This document shows, one piece after another, positions 48,761 through 61,520 of a DNA stretch of 64,000 nt. Every line of letters begins with the position of its first letter. Position 1 is the first letter of the stretch. The stretch comes from Psophocarpus tetragonolobus (taxonomy: Eukaryota; Streptophyta; Magnoliopsida; Fabales; Fabaceae). The position numbers and the translations under genes were made by a program. Location of the stretch: contig CM075688.1 of the NCBI GenBank assembly GCA_037954015.1, positions 97,292,749 to 97,356,748 of the forward strand. Reading direction: 5' to 3'. The notes beneath the pieces are model-generated. The model made no database searches and had not been told where the DNA came from. It saw only the letters and a list, made by a program, of their open reading frames with translations.

Positions 48761-51700
48761 CTAGGAACTCATATGTAGAGCTAACAATGATGCGTAGACT
48801 CCATCAGGGATCTTCATCAACTCATCATGTCTTCCCATTTCAGAAACTGCTCCATTTTTCATTACTGCTATTATGTCAGCACCTCTAATTGTTGTAAGAC
48901 GATGAGCTACCACTACAGCTGTTTTGTCCACACTAACTTTATCTAGAGCCTCTTGAACTATGCGCTCTGACTCTGCATCAAGTGCACTAGTTGCCTCATC
49001 AAGCAATAGAATTTTGGGGTTTTTCAGCATGGCTCTTGCAATGGCAATGCGCTGCTTTTGTCCTCCTGACAATTGTGTGCCTCTTTCTCCAACATTGGTG
49101 TCATAACCATTTGGAAGACCACTTATAAAGTCATGTACATTGGATGCTTTAGCTGCTGCAATTATCTCTTCCTCTGTGACTGCTTCCTCTTTACCATAAG
49201 CTATGTTGGTGCGGATGCTTTCATTGAAAAGAATAGGCTCTTGACCAACCAAACCCATTTGCTGCCTCAACCAGCTTAGTCTAAACTCTTTTATATCCAC
49301 TCCATCTAGTAGTATACGTCCAGAATCAGGGTTGTAAAATCTCTCTAAGAGGCTGATCACTGTTGATTTTCCACTGCCACTTTCTCCAACCAAGGCGGCA
49401 GTCTACAAAGAGATATATTTCATCAACGTAATTAAATCGCATATATTCTCGATAAGTTGATTTGTACAGATGAAAAACTTAATGATTAGGATGTCAAAGA
49501 ATTAATTGATTACCTTTCCAGCCGGAATGCTTAGACATAAATCTTTGAAAATGTGCATATGAGGCCTACTTGGGTAATTAAAATTGACATGTTGAAGTTC
49601 AATGTCACCACCAACGACTTCTAGAGTTCTACCCTCCTTGCTGCTGGAATCAATGGTAGGTGTATTGTCAAGAATTTTAAATATTGAAGCTGTGGAATCT
49701 TTGGCTTTGTTAGTGTCTGGTGCCATGGCACTAGTCTGGGAAATGCCAATTGCTGTTATTGTTAAACAAAAGAAGACCTGCACAATTTTTTGTGTGAGAA
49801 CTAGATAAAAAAAAGCGAATACCCAAGGTTGTCATTGACTGATTTCACCTTGAAAACCTCCGGAAAAGTTGCTTTCCCATGTTGCACAAGAACAGATCCT
49901 ATGTAGAAACAGAAAGCATTTGTGAAGTATAGAGCTAGAAAAGAGAAACCAAATCCTGCACCACTAATAAGCCCTAACCGAACACCTTGTTTTTCTGGCT
50001 CTGAACATTTTTTCCTATACATATCCATCACCTTCGATTCAGCACAAAATGATGCAATGGTTCTGATGCTACCAACAGCATCATTTGCTACCTGACTTGC
50101 CTCTTCATACTTTACCTACACAGCCCAAAAGATTGTCATGATGTCCGTAATGCATAATTTCAAACAAAAATTGAAAGTAAGACTAACCTTGGCATCTGCA
50201 CTGAATCCTTTAAGAAACTTCATCTGAAGTACTCCTTGCAAAAGGACCAAGGGTGACACAGCCAGAATTATGAAAGCAAGGATCCAATTAGCAGTGAATG
50301 ATATTACTAGACCTGCTATGATTGTTGATAAGTTTTGCACAATGAGGGCCAATGTATCACCAACTAGACTTTTCACTGTTGAAGCATCAGTGGACAACCT
50401 TGCACCAACTGCACCACTGGAAAGTGATTCATTTCGTTCAGTTTGATGAGTAAAATAAATTACAACACATGATAATAAAAATATCTTGCTAACATACCTT
50501 GAATTTGCAGGATCATCAAACCAACTGATCTCTTGGTGCACAACCTTTTCAAATGTCAATGAACGAATTCTTTCTACTAATTTTCCACCAGCTATGCCAA
50601 AGAAGTAATTTTGCACTGGTATAGTCACCAGAGTAACTAAACCCAAACCCACATATAGGAGTGCCCAGAACCTAGAATCTTTCCGCTGTTTTTCTGGAGG
50701 TTCAAAGAACGTAATAATTGCGGAGGAAAACAAGAAACCAAACATAGGGAACACAACACCTTGTACTATTGCAGCAATGGATCCAAGCACTAAGATAGGA
50801 ACTTCAGGCTTGTTTAAGTAGGCCAAACGTCTTAAAAAAACCTTTCTAGAATTCTTAGTATCAACTTCACTCTTTTCAATATCCCTCCTGTCTGCTATTC
50901 CTCCAGATTCATGTTCCCCATGATCAGAAAGAACAAAGCTATGTGACTGGGAGTATCTACCTGATGAAGCTCTGCTTGTTGAAACCGCTGTCTGGGAAGA
51001 AGATCTAGCCATCCGACTATCTAACTTAAAACTGTTACTTGACTTCTCTGCTTCAGAATTATGGCTACCTTCAGCTTCCTTAGCTCTTTCTTGTAAACGA
51101 ATAAGTTGAGAATAAGCACCATCAACATCCTTCATTAACTCATCATGAGTTCCTACATATAAAAGCAAACATACAAAACTGAACACTTTATTCCAAGATG
51201 TTACAGAAAATGGATTTTCATATATTTCTATAATGACTTAATATGATACTGAAAATGGATCAAAACTGCTTTTGATACACACAAACATAAAGAAGGAAAC
51301 AGTAGATTGATGTTTAACCTTGCTCCACTATTTTGCCTTGATGAACCACGGCTATGATGTCAGCATTTCTAATAGTAGTCAAGCGATGTGCAACAACTAC
51401 AGTAGTCCTTTTGGACATAGCTTGTTCTAATGCTTCTTGAACTACACGTTCAGACTCAGCATCTAATGCACTTGTTGCTTCATCAAGAAGAAGGATTCTT
51501 GGGTTCTTCAAAATTGCCCTTGCAATTGCAATTCTTTGTTTTTGCCCACCAGAAAGTTGAGTTCCATTCTGGCCAGCCAATGTCTCAAGGCCCTACAAAC
51601 AGAATAAACACATTAACTAACTTAGTAAAAGAAAGCAACCTAAAGCAAGAATTGTTGATGTAAGGTAATAATTTTGGATTTTGGAACATTTATATACCCG

Positions 51701-54584
51701 AGGCAGCTTGTCAATGAACTTTTTGGCATTGGCAAGAGTCATTGCTGTTGTTATCTCCTCATCAGTTGCTCCTTCCTTTCCATAGGCTATATTCTCTTTG
51801 ATACTAGCTGCAAAGAGGATAGGTTCTTGATTAACCAGACCAATTTGTTCTCTTATCCATCTAACTTGAAAATCCTTCAAATTCACACCATCTATGAGTA
51901 CTTCTCCAGCATCCGGATCATAAAATCTTTCCAATAAACTGATCACAGTAGACTTTCCACTTCCACTTTGACCCACTAAAGCAACAGTTGTGCCACTGGG
52001 AACATACAATGATAATCCAGTAAAGATCTGCACATCTGCCCTTGCAGGGTAACTAAAGTAAACATCTTTGAGTTCAATATTTCCATTAATGTTTTCCAAG
52101 ACAACACCACTGGTATCATAGGCGTCAATTGTTGGCTTTCGTTTAATTGTCTCAAACATCTTATATGCTGCTGCTTGGCCTGCTGCAAATGCATTTACGC
52201 TTGGGGATGTTTGACCAAGTGACCTGTTAATGTTAGAAAGATTAATTAGGTCGCAATACTTCATTAGAAACATTAGACTAAGTACAATCTACAAAATTTC
52301 TTATATGGCTAAACAATGTCACTCCAATGCTAGTTATTCAATCCAAGTGTAATTAATTGTCTCACTTACATTCCACCAGTCATAAGAGCTACAATTACGG
52401 TGATGACGGTTCCACCTTTGTATCCTTTCTCAATGACAAGTTTAGAACCATACCACATAGCAAGTGCATAGGTGCAGAAGATAATCAATAGGAGTACTCC
52501 CAATCCCAACCCCGAGGCCATCCCTTGTTGAACCATTGTTTTATAAGCAACCCTTAACTCTATATTATACTTTTCTATTGCTTTTTTCTCGCCAGTGAAA
52601 GATGCCACCTGATTAAATTTCAGAAGGAAGTCATGACAATGGTTAAATATAGAGATGCAAACCATTGACTGTTTTTCAATAATTAATTTTTGAATTTGTG
52701 AGATTAAATCTTACTGTTTTAATAGATCCCACAGTTTGTTCAACTACATTTCCTGCTTCTGCATAAGCAGCTTGCCCACGACTTGCCATTTTACTCATCA
52801 AAATGGACACAATTCCACCGGTAACAACAACACATGGTATGCATGCCAGCAAAATAACAGCCAGTCGCCATCCTCTTACAAATGCAATCACAAAACCACC
52901 AATAAAAGTTGAAGCAAGCTGTATAAACTTCCCAACCTGTCATCGTAAGTTTTAATCATAATAATTAGGTGCAAAAGATTGGTGAAAATATAAAAGTGAC
53001 TAAAGATTGGAATTGCATTCACTTCAGTTTTGACTATGAAACTCCTTTATTGATTGAGTGTTCCCGAGACACTATGTCTAACACATGATCTTAGACACTT
53101 TTAATTAGACCTTCAATTAAAAAATTATTATTATTTATTTAAAAACTTAAATTCACATGACAGTCACATTAGAATATTATTAAAAAATAATATTAGATTT
53201 ATCTTTTAACTTTATTATCATAAAAAATGGGTTTAAATTAGTGAATATATAACCACTTGAATTCATTTGTTATGTTACTTATATTTTATTTTATTAAAAT
53301 ATTTATATATATATATCAGCTGTGTCTCGTATTTTACATTTTAAATATTAATTGTGTCAATATGTTTAGCATGTCTTTGCTGTATCCATATCCATATTAA
53401 TATTTGGACTATATAGGTCGTCACTATTACCATTTGATATAATAAAAATATCCATGAATTAATTGAAGGTATATATACATGTTTTGATAATACTTTTGTT
53501 TTTTTCTTTTGACCAAAAAAATTTATTAATAAATCATAAAGAAAGCACAGAAGTATGCCTTCAACGATACACAATACATAAAAAACCAACAAAAACCAAA
53601 CATGGTAAGGAAAACACCACCCTGAGATACAATACACCGGTTGGCTTTGTTCGTATCACTATTACATTGTTTTCTTCATTATTACTGCTTTTCTTTGGTA
53701 CACTATGAATAAATATCGTTAAATTTCTCTTATCTAGTTAATATAATACCCGGAAGGACTATGACTTATCTTAGAGTATGATACCTTTTCTCCCATGGCA
53801 TCTTGAATGAGAATGGTGTCACCAGACATCCTCCCAATTACCTCACCAGTTGTTGTTTCAGTGTCAAAGAAAGCAATGTCCTGCTTCAATATAGTTTTCA
53901 AGTACAAGCCACGGATCCTTGCGGCTTGTCTTTCTCCTGTTACCATCCAACATGCTACTTCTGCAGCATTCAACAAAACCACAGTAATATTATATCAAAA
54001 TGCTGCAATTATCTGATGCTGATTTAACACAAGATATATATTAGCCTCCAACAAAGAAATAAGCAGAAAAATGAGTGTGTTATCTTACGAAGGAACGCCG
54101 CAATTCCAGTTCCAATAGCCAGGTAAACAAATAATAATGCAACCTGAAATTGGAAGTAACAGTGTAAGTTAATGTACTTCTCTTGGCGTAAAAATCATGA
54201 GTAAGTAGGGTTATTAAATAAAGAAAAGTTTTCTTGCATGTAGACGGAAATAGGGTTATTAAAAAAAAGAAACAACAAAGACCTATCATTAAATATTAAT
54301 GCATGCACAGTATCTTTCTTGATAAATAGAATAAATGAAAGATTTACCTTAGAAACCTGCTTGATAGTATTTGATGGATGGGTGGAGCCAAAAGTGTTGA
54401 TAAGTTTCCCTAAAATGAGGGTCATGAGAGGTTGCGACCAGCCATTAGCCATGGCAGAGATGGTGCCAATGGTCATGAAGGCCACATCAAAACGATCCGC
54501 AAAACTGAAGAGCTTGTAGAAGGGAACCTTTTGGATGGGTTGTGAAGAAGGAGATGGCACCTCAGTCACAGTGTTGTGTGCCAT
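48761..54584 (-). CDS. ABCB-B: full-size ABC transporter of subfamily B (MDR/P-glycoprotein), 12 exons, 1261 aa
   Basis: Exons in order of transcription: 54584-54348, 54143-54089, 53960-53785, 52936-52715, 52608-52370, 52223-51698, 51592-51319, 51152-50498, 50416-50188, 50115-49849, 49777-49514, 49402-48761. All introns are GT..AG with no internal stop. It has the same TMD-NBD-TMD-NBD plan as ABCB-A. NBD1 carries GQSGSGKST, LSGGQ, ILLLDE and AHRL. NBD2 carries GESGSGKST (about residue 1054), LSGGQ, ILLLDE and AHRL. It is a close paralogue of ABCB-A in the ABCB4/11/21-like group. The segment before the NBD1 signature is unusual (GLETLAGQNGTQ). Intron 3 is 848 bp against 92 bp in ABCB-A. It should be a membrane exporter of unknown substrate, and it converges on ABCB-A across the Tat-like element. 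Confidence 0.93.
53480..53720. other. Probable inserted sequence in ABCB-B intron 3
   Basis: Intron 3 of ABCB-B is about 750 bp longer than in ABCB-A. This stretch (starting near 'gaccaaaaaaatttattaa') looks like the 3' end of a retroposed element, followed by sequence unlike a plant intron in base composition. Borders, family and target duplication could not be fixed. Confidence 0.3.
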
Positions 54585-55728
54585 GGTTTACAATGGAATG
54601 TAGTGAAAGCTGTACGTAAAGGGGTTTTGTAGGTCTACATACGTGGAAAAGGAATAATGTGGAAGATTTACAATTACAATATTCAGTTACGAGTTACTGT
54701 TTCTATTTCACAATGCTTATTCATAAGTGGAATTGGGACTGCATCACACGGAATCTTTGGTTTGTTGAGTTGTGTGGGAAACAAGTTTGTATATAAGTGT
54801 ATTTGAAAAAAAAAAAATTTATAAAAAAAGATAAATGTTAATTTTTGTTTATTATGTTTTAATATTTTAGCATGTTAATTAAATTTTAAAAATTTAAATA
54901 AAGATAGTATTAGTTTTATCGTTGATGTAATTTGAAAAAAATAATTTAATTTAAATAAAGATAATATCAATTTTAGTTGTTACTATTTTAATAATTTAAC
55001 AATAAACTAAAATAAAACTTTTAAAAATATAAATAAAAATATAAAAAATAAAAAATTTTGAAATTTAATACATCAAAATAAAAAAACACTACGGACTAAA
55101 ATTAATATAAAAAAACAAACTCTTTAATATTAACATCTTTTTATATATATTTTATCTCGCTGAACTTTTTTTCCTTTTTTTTTTTATTTAGAAACTTGCC
55201 TATGTAGATATTCTATTTAGATGAATCTATCTATGATCGAATAGCTTCTACAGTGGTTTTCTTTGTGTGTTATTAATTTGCCCAACTAGAGGAGGATTAT
55301 ATTAAGATCACATATAATTCAAAGAAGGTTTATGATCTAAATTCAAAGAAATTGTTCATTCTAATATCTAAATACAAAAACGTTTTAATCTTTTAATTTA
55401 ATCAACTTCAACTATTTCACTTATAAATTTGTATTTTAGAAAGAAAACATTCACACTTCTATGGAATATAACACAGGTACTGACCACTAGATCCATTATG
55501 ACATGCTTATCGAAGGTCTGTGTGAGTCTTCACATTGGTGTGGATGGTGCAAGGAACTTCAGTGTGTTTATTTGAATGTCACATGCATTACAACGTTGTG
55601 GAGTATAACCAAGATGTTTCTCAGCATTCTTCCTTTTCCCCACAGCAGAAACATCAAGATCAAACTCCTGCCACAGATCTGTGCCCACTTACATAGAATG
55701 GCAGATAAGTTTGTTGAGAGTTTGTTTT
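54585..55728. other. ABCB-B upstream region and spacer
   Basis: A TATA candidate for ABCB-B on the minus strand (CACTTATATACAAAC, about 54786-54800) lies about 205 bp before its start codon. Beyond about 54830 is AT-rich spacer. The frame 55503-55733 matches nothing I recognise and may be sequence flanking or belonging to the next retrotransposon. Confidence 0.4.
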
Positions 55729-56188
55729 GTTAGTTATTGTTGTTGTTATGGGCTTATGCCGATTCCTTCCTTTCTTGTTTTCTTCCCTATCATATATAAT
55801 CTGTTGTAACTACTCTAAATAAGCATAATAGGATTTTTGTGCTAAGTCATTCTCTAATTTCTCTTCTCTTATTTCGATAATCTCTTTCTCTCGCGTTTTC
55901 TACTTTGTTGTGTAACTTCTGACTTGTGTTACCCACTGTTAGTTGGTCGAGTCTCAGGTCCATATGCTCTCCATCTTGGTTAAAACACTACTACACTTAG
56001 TAATTTTGTGTTTTTGCTAGTTGTTTGTTTTCCTAATTTTGAGCTAGACCAGCAAGTTCTAGTAAATCCTTTTTTGGATTTGTATTTAAGGTGAACCTTT
56101 CTCTTGGTTTAATCAGAGTGGATATTCAGTCTTAGTCTTTATGGTAGCATAGACCTAATTCTCCTAGTTTTCATCTATAGTCCTTACA
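55729..56188 (+). repeat. 5' LTR of the second gypsy element (about 460 bp)
   Basis: Candidate start TGTTAGTTATTG at 55729. It ends CTTACA at 56188, two bases before the primer-binding site, which fixes the right end well. The left end rests only on a TG start and is less sure. A TATA-like 'tatataatc' lies near 55794. Confidence 0.55.
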
Positions 56189-56213
56189 ATTGGTGCTTTC
56201 GTTGAGAGTCATC

Positions 56214-57492
56214 ATGGCTCCCTAGAAAAACAACAACAAAGAAATTGTTGATGCCTTGGCTGCCCTATTAGAAAAGTTCTCAACCTTCCAAGAGTAAATG
56301 GAATCTCAAAAACAAAAAAGAAGATGAACGCCAGCTGAAGTTCCAACAAACAATGGAGTTTAGACAAGATACACTACAATCTTCGTTTATGGTGTTGCAG
56401 GACCAACTGAACACCTACCTTCCTTTTGTCCTACAATTCCAACCACAAAATCTCCCAGGACCTGAATACGTTCCCATGCCACCTTCGATTATGAATACTT
56501 CCAATCCCTATCAAAATACTATTATACCCAACCAACCATTCATGATAAGAACCACAACCCCACCACTACCACAACCACAAAATCCCTCTATTCACCACCC
56601 TAAACTGTAGCTCAACCACTTTGATGGTACTGATGCCTTAGACTGGCTATTCCAAGCGGACCAGTTTTTCCAATACAACAACATTCCCCCATACCAACGT
56701 TTGCACATGGTTTTTGTCTATATAAGGGGAGATGCACTAAGCTGGTTCAAATGGATGTCCAAGAACTGCCAATTTACTGATTGGAACTCATTCACTCACA
56801 CTTGAGCTTCAATTTGGGCCTTCTTCCTATATTAACCATCAGGCAAAGTTGTTCAAGTTGAGACAAATGGGTACTGTTTCTGATTACCAGACTGCTTTTG
56901 AAAAATTATCTAATATGGTATCGGATATAACTCCCAATGCCTTGCTTAATTGCTTCATTTCTGGTCTAAACTTTGAAATACGAAGGGAACTTACGTTACT
57001 GCACCCAAGTTTTGTAGCCCAAGCCATTGGAATGGAAAAATTGGTGGAAGACAAAATTTGGGACTCGCATTTCCGTTACCAACGTGCTCCCCAACCTTCA
57101 TACTTTTCTCCTTCTCGCCCAACTCAAACACTCCCACAATTACCACCGCCCCCTTCTCCAACCCTCCAACAACTGCCGCCAATTCCTTCCTCTACCCTTC
57201 CCATCAAACACATTTCTTCTGCTCAAATCCAACAAGAGCACAAGGTTTGTGCTATTATTGCAATGAAAAGTTTGCAGCAGGACATAAGTGTGCTACAGGG
57301 AAATTTCTATTACTTCTTAATGATGATGGTGACGAACTTGGAGCACCCACACCCACAGATGAATGTGAGCTAGATAAACTGGACGATCCAATACACTTTC
57401 AACTCTCTACCCAGGCCTTGTTCGGTTACCCTTCCCCTGAGCCCTTAAGTTTAGGGACCAAATTGAGGGTTTATCAGTTATGGTGTTGTTAG
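56214..57492 (+). pseudogene. gag region of the second gypsy element
   Basis: Broken frames carry a Pro/Asn-rich segment (56353-56610). The capsid-like core follows: 'FDGTDALDWLFQADQFF' near 56621, 'GDALSWFKWM' near 56730, 'LFKLRQMGTVSDY' near 56849. A CCHC zinc knuckle, CYYCNEKFAAGHKC, lies near 57250. A frame change separates the capsid from the knuckle. Confidence 0.8.
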
Positions 57493-57842
57493 ACACTGGT
57501 AGCACCCATAATATCTTACAGCCTCGCATTGCGCACCACCTTAAATTACCCACTCAACCTACCCTTAATTTCTCCATCACGGTTGGAAATGGAGAAAGGC
57601 TTAAGTCTGTTGGTTTCTGCCCCAAAGTTCCCTTACAACTCCAACTTCACCACTTCGAAACTCCCACTTACCTATTCCACATTGAAGGGGCATACATTGT
57701 TTTGGGGCTTGAATGGCTTTCTACACTTGGGCAAGTTTCTTCCAACTTCGCTATCCCTAGTTTCTCTTTCTTCCACCTAAATAAGCAAATTACGCTTATT
57801 GGCCACTCGGACATCTACCCCACCAGTGCCTCTTTCCACTAG
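57480..57842 (+). pseudogene. Protease region of the second gypsy element
   Basis: This 120-codon frame opens with VLLDTGSTHNIL, an intact aspartic protease active site (DTG). It ends with 'VLGLEWLSTLG', the second conserved block. It has been cut off from a functional gag-pol by surrounding stops. Confidence 0.8.
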
Positions 57843-58119
57843 TTTTCCCATTCCATTCATACCAACTATATTGCCTCATTTTACCTTTTACAAATCTCCC
57901 CCAACCTAACCTTCTGACTAACCATCCTGCACCTCTTCTTTCAGACCCTCACTTCTAGACTCTATCCTAAGATTTCCAAAGCTTAATCCAATCCTACCAG
58001 ACTGTTTTTTCCAAACCTTTTGGCTACCCCCAAAATGCCACATGATCACCAGATCCCATTAAACCCCAGCACTTCCCCAATCAATGTAAAACTCTATCGT
58101 TACCCAATCAATGAAATGC

Positions 58120-59190
58120 TTGACCAGGGTATTATTAAGCTAGCAACAATCCATACTTTTCCCTTGTTTTACTAGTAAATAAAATTACACTTGGAGATTT
58201 TGCATCGATTATAGGACCCTAAATGTTATTACTATTCGTGATTGGTTCCCAATTCCGACTTTAGATGAACTTGGGTCTGCCACTATATTTTCTAAGTTGG
58301 ATTTACAGTCAGGTTACCATCATATAAGAGTGCTCCCTTCCAACACACACAAGATTGCCTTTAGGACTTGTGAGGGCCACTACAAGTTTTTGGTTATGGC
58401 GTTTAGGCTAACCAACGCTCCCTCCACCTTTCAGTCTGCAATGAATGATTTGCTAAGACCATATCTACGTCGGTTTGTACTGGTTTTCTTTGATGATATT
58501 TTAATTTTTAGTTGTTCCCTAGATTCCCACTTACCACTTACGCATTATTTTCGAGTTACTTAAGACTAACCTTTTCTTTGCTAAGTTCTCTAAGTGTACT
58601 TTTGGGATTCCCTCAATACCCTATCTGTGCCATATCATTGAGGCAGGTTTCATTTCACTAGATTCAGATAAAATTTTTACAGTTATTGATTGGTCGGTGC
58701 CACGTTCACTCACTTCCCTCAGGGGTTTTCTTGGCCTCACCAGTTTTTACAGACGTTTCATAAAACAATACGTCACTCTCGCTTCCAGAAGCAGATACAA
58801 CTTTTCAAAAATTAAAAGAACATATCACTTCCACCTCGATCCTCCGTCTACCAGATTTCTCCAAGCAATTTTGTGTAGAAATTGATGTTTCAGTAGTATC
58901 CATAGGCGTCTTGCTTTCTCAGGAAGGTCATCCCCTTGCCTTTTTCATCAAATGCCTAGGCCCTCGTCTTCAAGCCTCCTCTACCTATGTCCGGGAGATG
59001 TACGTTGTCACAAAGGCAGTAAAAAAGTGGCTTCAGTATTTGCTTGGGCTTCCTTTTAAAATTTTTACTGATCAACAGAGTTTGAAGAGTTTATTTGCCC
59101 AAGTTATCCAGACCCTAAAACAACAGAAATGGACATACAAGTTGCAAGGATACAATTTCTAGATCATCTACAAACCTGGGAACATAAACG
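58120..59190 (+). pseudogene. Reverse transcriptase and RNase H region of the second gypsy element
   Basis: RT blocks: 'MDLQSGYHHIRV' at 58297, 'AFRTCEGHYKFLVMAF' and 'VFFDDILIFS' near 58490 (FDD active site). 'LRGFLGLTSFYRRFIK' lies near 58720. RNase H follows in 58880-59162 ('LSQEGHPLAFF', 'EMYVVTKAVKKW', 'IFTDQQSLKSL'). Stops and frameshifts separate these blocks. Confidence 0.82.
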
Positions 59191-59399
59191 TCGTAGATGA
59201 CGCCCTCTCTCGGCCAGACACTTCCAGCTCTGTGTTGTTCTCGCTGACTTCTTCTGCTATGCCCCTCCTTCTGAGTCAGTTGTGCGCCTACTTTGCTTCC
59301 TCAGAGGGCCAAACATAGGTTCAGACATACCTCGCAGATCCAAAAATAGCATCAGTTTCCATAGTGCAAGATGGGATATTACTAATCAAAGGTAGGATT

Positions 59400-60490
59400 T
59401 CCGTACCTCCTATCAATTATTGGTGTGCCCTTCTTCTGCAAGAGTTTCATGGAACTACTATGGAAGGTCACTTAGGCCTTAAGCCTACTATGGCCAGACT
59501 TGCGTCGTCATTTTTCTGGCCCGGCATGTATGTGGAAGCTTAAAACTTTGTTAAGCACTGCATCATTTGTCAACAGAGCAAGACCCTACCAACAAAGAAA
59601 TAGGGATTATTACAACCCTTACCAATTCCCAAGAAAGTATGGCAGGATATCAAAATGGACTTTATTACAAACTTACCTTCCTCTTTTTGGCACACAGTAA
59701 TATGGGTAGTGTGTGATAGGCTATCCAAATCCATCCATTTTATTAGCCTCTCGTCTCATTAATCAACCCAAACTTTAGTTGCTCGTTTCACCACCGAAAT
59801 CATTCGCTTTCATGGGACATCCAAGACCATCACCTCTGACATAGACGCCTTGTTTCTCAACACCTTTTGGCATGAAATATTTTGCTTGCATGGAACAAAA
59901 CTCCAGTTCAGTACCGCATACCACCCCGAAATCGATGGCCAAACCGAAAATGTAAATAAGGTGTTGGAAGTTTATCTTCGTTGCTTCTGTAGCGAACAAC
60001 CCGCACGTGGCTTTGTTTTCTCTATTATGTCGAATACTGGTACAACTCCTCTTTTCATTCGACGATTGGGATGACTCTTTTTAAGGCCTTGTATGGTCGC
60101 TCTCCCCCTGCTATTCATGGCCGTCTCCTCAGCTCCTCTGCTCATGGCATTGTCCAAGCAGATCTGCACACTCATACAACCATACTCCACACATTAAAGG
60201 TGAATCTCAAACACACTGGCCAGAGTATGATCGTTCAAGCGAATAAGAAGCGAAGAGACGTTACCTATACAGAGGGCGATTTTGTGTGGCTTCGGTTGAC
60301 CCCTTATCGTCAGCATTCCTTGGCTCTACGACGACATTCCAAACTTTCACAAAGATACTTCGGCCCTTACGAGATTGTGAGCCGTGTCAGCAAGGTTGCG
60401 TATGAACTTCGCCTTCCTCCAAAAACACGAGTCCACCCTATCTTTCATGCTTCTCTTTTACACCCATACCATGGACCAAACCCACCATAG
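59400..60490 (+). pseudogene. Integrase region of the second gypsy element
   Basis: The HHCC zinc finger is visible (H-G near 59450, 'EGHLGLKPT', 'FFWPGMY', 'CIICQQSKT'), with a TAA stop inside. The catalytic core is marked by 'TITSDID' near 59835 and 'TAYHPEIDGQTENVN' near 59915. The C-terminal part (60071-60490) has 'VWLRLTPYRQHS', 'LSQRYFGPYEIV' and 'VHPIFHASLLHPY'. Confidence 0.82.
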
Positions 60491-60544
60491 ATAACGGTTC
60501 CATTTAATGAAAAAGTTATTTATTCATATGATGATCTCTTCAAA

Positions 60545-61520
60545 GTTAAAATGCTTCTTGGAAGCCATCCTTGTAAAAATACCCAAACACAAAGAGATTT
60601 TTTTTTTCAAACACGATGCAAAGTTTTACGGAAAACTTATTCTCTCATTATGAATGGCGGTTCGTGTTGCAATTGTTGTAGCATAAGGGTGGTTGAAAAG
60701 TTAGCACTTACTACTACTCCTCATCCTTCACCTCATTCTTTGCATGGACTTAATAATGAAGAAGGTGTAGTAGTAATAGAGCAAATGGAGATTAGCTTCT
60801 CTATAAGGAAATATCAAAATAAAATTTTATGTGATGTGGTCCCTATGGAAGCTAGTCACATGTTGTTGGAAAATTCATGGCAATATGATAGGGCAACTTT
60901 GCACAATGGCATCTCTAATAAAATCTCTCTCTCATAAGGGGAAAAAGATTACCTTACGTCCTCTTACCCCTACCGAGGTTATGGAGGATAGAAAGATCAC
61001 GAAGCTTGAGAGATGGGGGGATAAAAATGAAAATAAGGTTGTAGATAGGAAGACCGAGTCTAAGGAAGATCCATCTTTGCCTTCAAAGGAGGTTCTCTAC
61101 ATAGAAAAATCTTCCCGTCAACCCTTACCAAAAGAACAAGTTGAATTCGAGGATGTGCTATACTATTTGAGCACTTTGATCCATACCTTGAAATCCAACT
61201 TGATGAGTGTTCTATTACACCTAGACTAGTCTCACCTACTATTTCAAAACCTTTGAGGGCTAGTATCTAGTGCAATAGAGAAAGATGGGGAGTTACTATG
61301 TGGAGCCATATGCACACTAAAATCTTTTCAAACCTTAGTGTCAAACTCCACTACCCTATTCCTAAGAGGTCTTCTTATAGACTTCTCACTTGCCCTAAAA
61401 TCACTAGTCTCAGGATTTGAGGTCAAATCCTCTTCAAGGGGGGAGGAGATGATGCAATCCCACCTAGCATGCATCATGGCTAGGAGGATTCAAGAAAGGT
61501 ATGGCATGGATGAAATTTGA
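60545..61520 (+). pseudogene. Fragment of a third Ty3/gypsy element (protease-like region and a downstream piece)
   Basis: Starting at 'MLLGSHPCKNTQTQRD' (about 60551), the frame gives a retroviral-type protease region of a different gypsy group: 'INGGSCCNCC'-like active-site block, 'VVEKLALTT', 'ISFSIRKYQNKILCDVVPMEASH'. The expected 'LLGRPWQ' block is changed to LLENSWQYDRATLHNG. It is followed by a Lys/Glu-rich linker to about 61229 and a short tail ending IMARRIQERYGMDEI at 61520. RT, RNase H and integrase are missing between about 61230 and 61340, so there is a large internal deletion. Confidence 0.65.

Larger units (their letters stand above)
55729..60490 (+). mobile_element. Decayed Ty3/gypsy retrotransposon (5' LTR, gag, pol; no 3' LTR)
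   Basis: The order is 5' LTR (about 55729-56188), primer-binding site TGGTGCTTTCGTTGAGAG (56191-56208), gag, protease, RT, RNase H and integrase, ending with the conserved 'HPIFHASLLHPY' at about 60430. The first gag codons after ATG 56214 hit a stop at codon 4. At least six further frameshifts or stops occur. No second LTR follows 60490; instead another gypsy fragment begins. Domain order and motifs fit chromovirus-like Ty3/gypsy elements. The exact lineage is not assigned. Confidence 0.85.

Noticed and set aside
55503..55733. 76-codon frame just before the second gypsy element
   Set aside because: No similarity recognised. It ends at the presumed LTR border and may be flanking or LTR sequence.
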